Shown here: one piece after another, positions 7,182-10,489 of the stretch
Layout of the letters: the number at the start of each line of letters is the position of its first letter
How positions within the stretch are numbered: position 1 is the first letter of the stretch
Source of the DNA: an uncultured Actinomyces sp.
GTDB lineage: Bacteria; Actinomycetota; Actinomycetes; Actinomycetales; Actinomycetaceae
DNA: 10,489 bases
Assembly: GCA_938030835.1 (NCBI GenBank)
Contig: CALHID010000210.1
Span: forward strand, 1 to 10,489
Direction of reading: 5' to 3'
Notes under the pieces: generated by a model
What the model saw: only the letters and a program-made list of their open reading frames with translations
The model's database searches: none
Told to the model about the DNA's origin: nothing
Translations under genes and position numbers: made by a program

Positions 7182-7973
7182 CTAGAAGAGGGGTTCTGGG
7201 GTTAATTCTACCTGGTTCAGGTGATGAAGTCCTAATGCTTCACGGAGGAAACAGATTCCTTCTGGTTTCACAAAAGTAGTTCGAGTGACAACCCGTTTTT
7301 CAGTCCGTGGGTCAATGCGGTAGCCTTGTTTGACCTCGAAGTATTTCATGTACCGCTGGTATGGGGTGTTGTAGTCTTGCCCTCGGGAAATGAAGATGCC
7401 GTTGTGTCGGAGTTGGGCAAAGAGGCTATTTCGTCCGGTCCCCAAGATCTTTGCGGCCTCTGCCATGGTGTAGAGGCCTTCGGAGTTACAGAGTGCGTCG
7501 AACGCTTCCGCTTTGGGTTGCAACACTTTGTTTTCTGCTTCTAGGGCTAGCCGTTCTTTTTCAGCTGTAATAGCTAGCTCTAGGATTTCTAGCCGGGACA
7601 TATCGCTTTGTGGCTTGGTCTGGTTCTGCTCTGCCCTGAGCTTACGTTGTAGTTGTTTCTCAGCTTCGATGAAGTATCGGCGGGCTTGCTTCCCTAGTTC
7701 TGAGCGTTGAATCATAGCAATTTCCTTTGCCATATCCAGACTCACAATGTGGTTGAGTCGAGCTTGTGTTGGCATTCCCGCAGGTGGCGTCGGATACTCA
7801 TTTTTGAGTAAGTAGTCCATGTTTTCTTCAAAACCGTAGGCAACCATTCGAGGGAACCAATCGTTATAACGAGCTCCTATTTGTAGGAACTTGTGAAGGT
7901 CCCGTCCCATCACGGCTTGCACAGAATCTTTCATCTGCACGATGGGAAGCAGGTACTTGATGAGATCAGACAT
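7182..7973 (-). CDS. Phage antirepressor, AntA/AntB N-terminal plus KilAC C-terminal domain
   Basis: Antirepressors of this kind bind and inactivate the phage repressor and so favour lytic growth. Seen in 263 aa: an AntA/AntB domain at residues about 15-105, with VMGRDLHKFLQIGARYNDWF (21-40), HIVSLDMAKEIAMIQRSE (75-92) and GKQARRYFIEAEKQL. A coiled-coil-like linker covers about 125-150. A KilAC domain covers about 152-250, with LQPKAEAFDAL, LYTMAEAAKILGTGRNSLF (helix-turn-helix-like), GQDYNTPYQRY and TTFVKPEGICFL. ATG 7973 has a strong AAGGAG 7 bases upstream. That ribosome binding site lies in an exact 11-base complement to the loop of an upstream RNA hairpin (8267-8257), which implies antisense control. 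It heads an operon with the 112-aa gene and thyX-mazG. The repressor it would act on is not in the window. Confidence 0.92.
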   Translation of the reverse strand: MSDLIKYLLPIVQMKDSVQAVMGRDLHKFLQIGARYNDWFPRMVAYGFEENMDYLLKNEYPTPPAGMPTQARLNHIVSLDMAKEIAMIQRSELGKQARRYFIEAEKQLQRKLRAEQNQTKPQSDMSRLEILELAITAEKERLALEAENKVLQPKAEAFDALCNSEGLYTMAEAAKILGTGRNSLFAQLRHNGIFISRGQDYNTPYQRYMKYFEVKQGYRIDPRTEKRVVTRTTFVKPEGICFLREALGLHHLNQVELTPEPLF

Positions 7974-8017
7974 TTTTTGACTCCTTTGGGTTGTCTGATT
8001 GGGTGGACAATGTGTCT
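7974..8017 (-). promoter_or_regulatory. Antirepressor mRNA leader with hairpin and two antisense target sites
   Basis: The leader runs from about 8017 to the start codon. It forms a hairpin with stem TTGTC (8010-8006) and GACAA (7995-7991) and the 10-base loop CACCCAATCA (8005-7996). That whole loop is the exact complement of TGATTGGGTG at 8288-8279. The ribosome binding region GGAGTCAAAAA (7984-7974) is the exact complement of the 11-base loop TTTTTGACTCC at 8267-8257. Both partners lie in the predicted small RNA just upstream on the same strand. Pairing at the second site would cover the Shine-Dalgarno sequence and block translation (inference). Confidence 0.75.
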
Positions 8018-8024
8018 GGTTATC

Positions 8025-8052
8025 ATTATAGCAAAAACACCCAGATCGTAAA
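8025..8052 (-). promoter_or_regulatory. Promoter of the antirepressor operon
   Basis: The minus strand has -35 TTTACG (8052-8047) and a perfect -10 TATAAT (8030-8025) with a 16-base spacer. Transcription would begin near 8017, about 44 bases before the ATG. The -35 box coincides with the loop and first stem base of the preceding terminator hairpin, so promoter and terminator share the same DNA. Confidence 0.75.
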
Positions 8053-8166
8053 GACCTAGGTGTTTCTACATGACAATAATTTGAATGAGCCGATCTGTTC
8101 TATGGGAGAGAACCAAGAGTCACCGGAAGTCCAGAAAAAGCCAGAGGCCGGGACTCTTGATCGGTT
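8033..8166 (-). ncRNA. Predicted small RNA B with a three-way junction
   Basis: The predicted transcript is about 134 nt, from the promoter at 8202-8174 to the terminator at 8065-8035. Its first bases form helix P1, CCGATC (8164-8159) with GATCGG (8095-8090). Inside lie P2, AAGAGTC/GACTCTT (8158-8152 with 8121-8115) continuing as CCGG/CCGG past one bulged U, and P3, GTTCT/AGAAC (8113-8109 with 8101-8097) with loop CUCCCAU. All three helices are perfect apart from the bulge and meet with 0-1 unpaired bases, a compact three-way junction. The P2 loop is 21 nt and pyrimidine-rich, with TCTGG twice. No start codon with a ribosome binding site lies inside. Function unknown. The exposed CUCC-type loop could pair with a Shine-Dalgarno sequence, but I found no long exact target in this window. 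Confidence 0.5.
8035..8065 (-). terminator. Rho-independent terminator of the second small RNA, overlapping the antirepressor promoter
   Basis: On the minus strand AAACACCTAGGTC (8065-8053) pairs with GATCTGGGTGTTT (8047-8035) over 13 bp, including two G-U pairs, around the loop TTTAC. Two further Ts extend the T-run of the right arm (GGTGTTTTTGC). It would stop transcripts coming from upstream, insulating the antirepressor gene from the operon at 8347-10489 and from the two small RNA units. Confidence 0.7.
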
Positions 8167-8173
8167 AACTCAT

Positions 8174-8202
8174 ATGATAGCAAGAAACCCTTAAAAAGAC
8201 AA
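8174..8202 (-). promoter_or_regulatory. Candidate promoter of small RNA B
   Basis: The minus strand has TTGTCT (8202-8197), a 17-base spacer and TATCAT (8179-8174), matching the sigma70 consensus at 4 and 5 of 6 positions. The predicted start, about 8166, falls 2 bases before the first base of helix P1. This coincidence supports both calls. Confidence 0.55.
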
Positions 8203-8221
8203 AACCCCTGGTTATATCGAA

Positions 8222-8237
8222 CGGTCATTTTTGACCG
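8222..8237. promoter_or_regulatory. Perfect 16-bp palindrome, possible operator
   Basis: CGGTCA-TTTT-TGACCG is a perfect 6-bp inverted repeat with a 4-base spacer, 20 bases upstream of the -35 box at 8202-8197. It is not followed by a T-run in either direction, so it is not a terminator. It could be a binding site for a dimeric regulator or a short RNA hairpin. I saw no second copy in the window. Confidence 0.4.
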
Positions 8238-8241
8238 CATA

Positions 8242-8334
8242 GAAAATCCCCCGGGGGGAGTCAAAAACCCCGGGGGATCACCCAATCAATCACTCAATCC
8301 CTACTAAGAGAGACCCTGCGTTATCGTAAACGCA
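8242..8334 (-). ncRNA. Predicted small RNA A, c4-like antisense RNA against the antirepressor
   Basis: A transcript of about 93 nt is predicted, from the extended -10 at 8349-8341 to the terminator at 8278-8246. It begins with a 6-bp hairpin, TGCGTT (8334-8329) with AACGCA (8322-8317), then an unpaired G/U-rich stretch with GATTGA repeats. That stretch includes TGATTGGGTG (8288-8279), the exact complement of the 10-base loop of the antirepressor leader hairpin. The terminator loop (8267-8257) is the exact complement of the antirepressor ribosome binding site. The two contacts occur in the same 5'-3' order in both RNAs, so they would form as separate loop contacts rather than one long duplex. 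Antisense RNAs upstream of antirepressor genes are known from P1/P7 (c4) and P22 (sar); I infer the same role. It could also be made by read-through from the upstream operon. Confidence 0.65.
8246..8278 (-). terminator. Strong terminator of small RNA A and of the upstream operon; its loop matches the antirepressor ribosome binding site
   Basis: An 11-bp GC-rich stem pairs ATCCCCCGGGG (8278-8268) with CCCCGGGGGAT (8256-8246) on the minus strand, followed by TTTTCT. Its 11-base loop TTTTTGACTCC (8267-8257) is the exact reverse complement of the antirepressor Shine-Dalgarno/spacer region at 7984-7974. No T-run follows on the plus strand, so it works leftward. Confidence 0.88.
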
Positions 8335-8340
8335 AAACCT

Positions 8341-8349
8341 ATTATATCA
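8341..8349 (-). promoter_or_regulatory. Extended -10 promoter candidate for small RNA A
   Basis: The minus strand reads TGATATAAT at 8349-8341: a perfect TATAAT with a TGn extension, whose TGA is also the stop codon of the 92-aa gene. TTGTGC lies 17 bases upstream as a poor -35 box. The predicted start, 8334-8333, coincides with the first base of a hairpin. Confidence 0.5.
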
Positions 8350-8625
8350 CGATCCTTCTTGCAGCACAAGAATTGTTCGCTGAAGTAGGGCAATCATGGA
8401 TTGTGTATCACCCATGTTGTGAGCCTCAATCGCCAGATCAAAGCGCCTATCTTTGGCTTCTTCTACGTCTGGGCCTGTTTTATCACGAAGAATAATGAGG
8501 ACTCCACCAAATACTTCTTTGTCTAAATCGGCGCCTGGCCAATGCTCTTCCTGCACTCGCTTTACTGCTTCTGCGCAAGCGGAATCCTTAGTAATGTAGG
8601 TTTCATTTGAAATATGCTTGGTCAT
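8347..8625 (-). CDS. 92-aa hypothetical protein
   Basis: I do not recognise this family. It is a soluble, mixed-charge protein of 92 aa. A central segment reads FGGVLIILRDKTGPD (probably a beta-strand pair), followed by a long C-terminal helix region AKDRRFDLAIEAHNMG...SMIALLQRTILVLQ. It has one Cys (residue 17), no signal peptide and no membrane span. Its ATG overlaps the stop of the 169-aa gene as ATGA (8625-8622), a typical sign of coupled translation. It is the last gene before the terminator at 8278-8246. Confidence 0.75.
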   Translation of the reverse strand: MTKHISNETYITKDSACAEAVKRVQEEHWPGADLDKEVFGGVLIILRDKTGPDVEEAKDRRFDLAIEAHNMGDTQSMIALLQRTILVLQEGS

Positions 8626-9131
8626 GATAGGTCGCCTTCAACTTTCTGCATTTCTAGCTCAATAAGTCCATCTCGCAGATCTTCATACTTGTGATATCGG
8701 TCTTGAAGCTCTTGCATAAGATCATCAAAATCACTTTCAGAGACCATCGCATCAACAAAGGAATACACCCATTCCGAGGGGTATTCCACCAGGTACTGGA
8801 TGACTTCTTCAACAAGGATTGTCGGAGTGACGTTTTCCGCTAGACCAGGGAAGACAGGGAGTACTCTTTCCATGTAAAAGCTCCGCAGTACCGCTTTTTG
8901 AGACTCGAACTGTTCCCAAAGTTGACTGATATCCTGCTCACTTAAGGTCTCTTCTTCATCCTGGTAGGACTTCGTGATTCTTTCTGGAAGCTTTTGAATT
9001 TCCCAGTTGATAAGCTCTTGAAGGGTGTCTTTCGCTTCAAAGAGTTTGTTGATGCGCTCCGTGTCTTCGGTTTGTTCCTCTAGGGAAAGATAGAGCCGAA
9101 TGAGCTCTTCGTCGCTTGGTTGGTTATGCAT
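8622..9131 (-). CDS. 169-aa acidic helical hypothetical protein
   Basis: I do not recognise this family. The protein is 169 aa, strongly acidic and almost wholly helical by composition (SDEELIRLYLSLEEQTEDTE, then LSEQDISQLWEQFESQKA). The middle reads ERVLPVFPGLAENVTPTILV, and the C-terminal half EYPSEWVYSFVDAMVSES, SDFDDLMQELQDRYHKYEDL. No catalytic motif is evident. I place the start at ATG 9131, one base after the TAA of the 53-aa gene, with GAGGGAG about 12 bases upstream; a GTG at 9140 closer to that site would add three residues. An upstream ATG at 9203 lacks a ribosome binding site and would overlap the 53-aa gene almost fully. Confidence 0.75.
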   Translation of the reverse strand: MHNQPSDEELIRLYLSLEEQTEDTERINKLFEAKDTLQELINWEIQKLPERITKSYQDEEETLSEQDISQLWEQFESQKAVLRSFYMERVLPVFPGLAENVTPTILVEEVIQYLVEYPSEWVYSFVDAMVSESDFDDLMQELQDRYHKYEDLRDGLIELEMQKVEGDLS

Positions 9132-9132
9132 G

Positions 9133-9294
9133 TTAGTCACATTCTCCCTCGTCGTTATCGCTTTCTTCAAAGACGTCCTCGAAGAAGTCTTCCCAATATT
9201 CATCGCTGCAAGGATGATTGGACATGAAAGAAGATTTTCTCCGACTCTTTGAAGAGTTATTAAATTGTGTCCTTGTCCTGCGTCGATTACGCAT
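9133..9294 (-). CDS. 53-aa protein with basic N-terminus and acidic C-terminus
   Basis: This gene is too short for a 60-aa cut-off. I found it from the strong ribosome binding site AAGGAAGG eight bases before ATG 9294 and the tight fit: 2 bases after the previous stop and one base before the next ATG. The product begins MRNRRRTRTQF and stays basic to about residue 20 (SSKSRRKSS). From Asp31 it is very acidic, with DEYWEDFFEDVFEESD and DNDEGECD at the end. A split charge like this is seen in small nucleic-acid-binding or DNA-mimicking proteins, but I know no specific homologue. Function unknown. Confidence 0.65.
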   Translation of the reverse strand: MRNRRRTRTQFNNSSKSRRKSSFMSNHPCSDEYWEDFFEDVFEESDNDEGECD

Positions 9295-9296
9295 TG

Positions 9297-9452
9297 TTAT
9301 ATCCTTCCTTTCTTGGTTGCTTCTTTAAATGCTTCTATGCGAGCTAGAATTTCTCTTTGCCGTTGCCATTCTGGGGAATCCCTGAGTTTAAGTATGTCTT
9401 CTATATCAAGAGATTTTGCCCTTGATATAGGGACTATTTGCTTATGGTTCAT
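9297..9452 (-). CDS. 51-aa hypothetical protein, tandem paralogue of the next upstream gene
   Basis: The product is 51 aa, starting MNHKQIVPISRAKSLDIEDI and ending ARIEAFKEATKKGRI. It aligns with the 57-aa product encoded directly upstream: K-x-L-(D/T)-(I/L)-E-(D/E)-IL, a charged Glu/Arg/Gln-rich stretch, then R-x-EAFKEA. The two genes share the 14-base stretch tctttaaatgcttc (9322-9335 and 9485-9498, plus-strand sense). The ATG at 9452 overlaps the previous stop by 11 bases (ATGAACCATAA), mirrored at the upstream junction (ATGAGCCGTAA). Predicted helical; function unknown. Confidence 0.65.
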   Translation of the reverse strand: MNHKQIVPISRAKSLDIEDILKLRDSPEWQRQREILARIEAFKEATKKGRI

Positions 9453-9615
9453 TACCGTCCGGTTTTTGTCCTAATAACAACGCCTCTTTAAATGCTTCCA
9501 GGCGAATTTGACCCTCTTCCTGTTCCCGTCGTTCGTTATACTCTTGGATCTCAAGTATTTCTTCTAGGGTAAGGACTTTTCTTTGAGTTGGCTTCCTAAT
9601 TGGTTTACGGCTCAT
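9442..9615 (-). CDS. 57-aa hypothetical protein, tandem paralogue of the next downstream gene
   Basis: The product is 57 aa: MSRKPIRKPTQRKVLTLEEI, then LEIQEYNERREQEEGQIRLE and AFKEALLLGQKPDGNEP. It has a basic head and a helical charged body, with the same core as the 51-aa downstream protein (LEEIL ... EAFKEA). I chose ATG 9615, which overlaps the upstream stop by 11 bases; a TTG at 9624 would add three residues. No clear Shine-Dalgarno sequence is present, so translation is probably coupled to the gene before it. Function unknown. Confidence 0.65.
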   Translation of the reverse strand: MSRKPIRKPTQRKVLTLEEILEIQEYNERREQEEGQIRLEAFKEALLLGQKPDGNEP

Positions 9616-10006
9616 CTTGTTCAAATTCTTCTAGGTAGTCAGACATTGAAATCACTTTTTTGTTGACAGCCTCAATATTGTCCTTCTGACAATCGTGCGC
9701 TAGGCAAAGGTAAGAAGCAGCATCGAGACTATCATCAATAAGGCTCTCTGGGTATTCCTCATAGACATTGCCGAGGAAATCCGGGTCTGGGTCAACGCAT
9801 TGACTAAAGTCAGTGTTGGCAATCACCCGGGCGATTTTGAAAAGCGCCATCATGCGCGCCACGTCCTCGGGAAGCAGCGTAATATCGGTGTCTTCCCGAG
9901 TTGAAAGGTACGCGGACCACTGCCTCGCAATCGCGGGGAAAGTTTTGTCGCTGTAAGAGTCCCCCCGCTCCTGAAGGATTTGTTGAATTTCCGAGGCTGC
10001 GTCCAT
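9605..10006 (-). CDS. DUF6378-like phage protein
   Basis: The 133-aa protein has the pattern of a family common in phages: ILQERGDSYSD near residues 10-20, a WSAYLSTR segment at about 30-37, LLPEDVARMMALFKIARV at about 44-61, and a later SLDAASYLCLAHD (about 93-105). In these proteins (DUF6378, from memory) the DVAxMMxLxKxAR helix and the DxxxDxAxYxxLA helix are the conserved parts. The biochemical role is not established; a helical fold with conserved acids recalls nucleotide pyrophosphohydrolases (weak inference). ATG 10006 has AAAGGA 6 bases upstream, 12 bases after the nrdI stop. Confidence 0.6.
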   Translation of the reverse strand: MDAASEIQQILQERGDSYSDKTFPAIARQWSAYLSTREDTDITLLPEDVARMMALFKIARVIANTDFSQCVDPDPDFLGNVYEEYPESLIDDSLDAASYLCLAHDCQKDNIEAVNKKVISMSDYLEEFEQDEP

Positions 10007-10018
10007 GATATGTCCTTT

Positions 10019-10489
10019 CTATTTCGCTTGGTTTGATTCTAGCATAGTAAGGAATTTATCTGTGTGTTCACAAATAGTTGTTGTCATGTCCTCAATTTCG
10101 GCTTCTGAAGCGCAAATATCCACGTCAGCCACGTGAGTAATATCTGTGTAGCCTTGTGCCTCTAAAATCTTTTGAGTATCTTTCACGGCTGCGCAAAAAT
10201 CCCGGCCAAACGTAAGATTCCCAACACCAATAATGAATTGGGGAGTGTCCCGCAGAATGCATTTCTCGGCTTGTAAAAATTCTTTGAGCGGTTGAGGAAT
10301 CATGGCGTCTTTTACTCGCCTTCCGGTCGCTGGGTCGTCAACGAACCGTCCGTAGCTGGGAACCAACCACACCACAGAGGAATACATGCGTTTCCCACGG
10401 AACTGTCCCGAATCCATGTCAAGGGATGCGTGCTGCTGTATAGTTTCAAGCTTGATTCGACCCACTATCTTAAGGTGTCCCCTTACGCC
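10019..10489 (-). CDS. nrdI: NrdI-like flavodoxin of class Ib ribonucleotide reductase, 5' end outside window
   Basis: NrdI is a flavodoxin-like FMN protein that supplies the oxidant for assembling the Mn-tyrosyl radical cofactor of NrdF. Seen: SSVVWLVPSYGRF corresponds to the 'vLivPTYGg' strand-loop, followed by MIPQPLKEFL and then GVGNLTFGRDFCAAVKDTQ, the NrdI 'gsGNrNFGxxFcxA' flavin-loop motif. A GTG at 10465 could be read as a start, but the frame stays open to the window edge. The N-terminal SxxGNT phosphate-binding loop of NrdI is missing from that shorter version, so the gene most likely begins beyond 10489. About 40 C-terminal residues (EAEIEDMTTTICEHTDKFL) extend past the usual NrdI end. 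It opens the operon visible here; nrdE/nrdF or nrdH would be expected further upstream. Confidence 0.8.
   Translation of the reverse strand, partial: GVRGHLKIVGRIKLETIQQHASLDMDSGQFRGKRMYSSVVWLVPSYGRFVDDPATGRRVKDAMIPQPLKEFLQAEKCILRDTPQFIIGVGNLTFGRDFCAAVKDTQKILEAQGYTDITHVADVDICASEAEIEDMTTTICEHTDKFLTMLESNQAK

Larger units (their letters stand above)
9297..9615 (-). repeat. Tandem gene duplication
   Basis: Two consecutive small genes are diverged copies of one another. Their products share the L-x-(I/L)-E-(D/E)-IL core and the EAFKEA ending, and the DNA keeps a 14-base identical stretch (9322-9335 and 9485-9498). Both copies are entered through an 11-base start/stop overlap of the form ATGARCCRTAA. 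The repeat period is about 163 bases. Confidence 0.65.

Noticed and set aside
8141..8211. tRNA-like layout: CCAGGGG and CCTCTGG 71 bases apart on the minus strand with a TCAAG-like stretch before the 3' arm
   Set aside because: No D stem or anticodon stem can be drawn, the T arm has mismatches at the conserved G53-C61 pair, and the competing three-way-junction fold is much stronger.
8100..8285. 61-codon open frame on the minus strand across the intergenic region
   Set aside because: It starts with TTG without a ribosome binding site, runs through the 11-bp terminator hairpin and the small RNA B promoter, and has no protein-like pattern.
8317..8334. Hairpin TGCGTT/AACGCA considered as a terminator of the upstream operon
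   Set aside because: No T-run on either strand; it lies instead at the predicted 5' end of small RNA A, and a real terminator follows at 8278-8246.
9132..9203. ATG at 9203 as start of the 169-aa protein
   Set aside because: No ribosome binding site, and the added segment is the out-of-frame shadow of the 53-aa gene, whose stop lies one base before ATG 9131.
1..10489. CRISPR arrays, insertion sequences, rRNA, tRNA, integrase or attachment sites
   Set aside because: No regular spaced repeats, transposase or integrase motifs or conserved RNA sequences were seen on either strand. Plus-strand frames are shadows of minus-strand genes.

Overview
The window looks like part of a temperate tailed-phage (siphovirus-type) genome or prophage. 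Every gene I can support reads on the minus strand, so gene order runs from high to low coordinates. The large terminase, portal and MuF-like proteins resemble, from memory of the families, those of actinobacterial phages. Composition is moderate (about 47-50% GC by eye). ThyX, a class Ib NrdI and an AntA/KilAC antirepressor fit a phage of a moderate-GC actinobacterium. The exact host cannot be named from the sequence.

Layout in transcription order. (1) 10489-8347 is a tight operon: nrdI (cut by the window edge), a DUF6378-like gene, two small genes that are tandem paralogues of each other (57 and 51 aa), a 53-aa gene with a basic front and acidic back, a 169-aa gene and a 92-aa gene. Several of these overlap or nearly touch. 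(2) 8346-7974 is a 373-base gene-free stretch dense in structure. It holds two predicted small RNA units, each with its own promoter and terminator, and then the promoter and leader of the antirepressor gene. (3) 7973-5538 is an operon of the antirepressor, a 112-aa unknown and a ThyX-MazG fusion, closed by a strong terminator. (4) 5464-442 is the packaging/head module: an extended -10 promoter, a 60-aa very basic protein, an HNH endonuclease, large terminase, portal and a MuF-like minor head protein. (5) At about 440-490 the MuF gene breaks off and is joined out of frame to the C-terminal two thirds of a GH25 muramidase. The GC content falls there from about 48% to 35%. This is a deletion/recombination scar or a chimeric assembly.

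The main result is in the gene-free stretch. The first predicted RNA (about 8334-8242) has two short segments that are exact complements of the antirepressor leader. One is a 10-nt segment matching the whole apical loop of a leader hairpin. The other is the 11-nt loop of the RNA's own terminator hairpin, matching the Shine-Dalgarno/spacer of the antirepressor start. An antisense RNA upstream of an antirepressor, on the same strand and masking its ribosome binding site, is the logic of c4/ant in phages P1/P7 and sar/ant in P22. Here it appears to be built independently around an AntA-KilAC gene. The second predicted RNA (about 8166-8033) starts at the outer helix of a three-way junction and ends in a terminator whose loop holds the -35 box of the antirepressor promoter.

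Together the genes suggest a lysis-lysogeny switch (antirepressor plus antisense RNA) next to a nucleotide-supply set (NrdI for ribonucleotide reduction, a MazG-type nucleotide pyrophosphohydrolase fused to flavin-dependent thymidylate synthase) and the DNA packaging genes. No integrase, cI-type repressor, small terminase, capsid or tail gene is visible.
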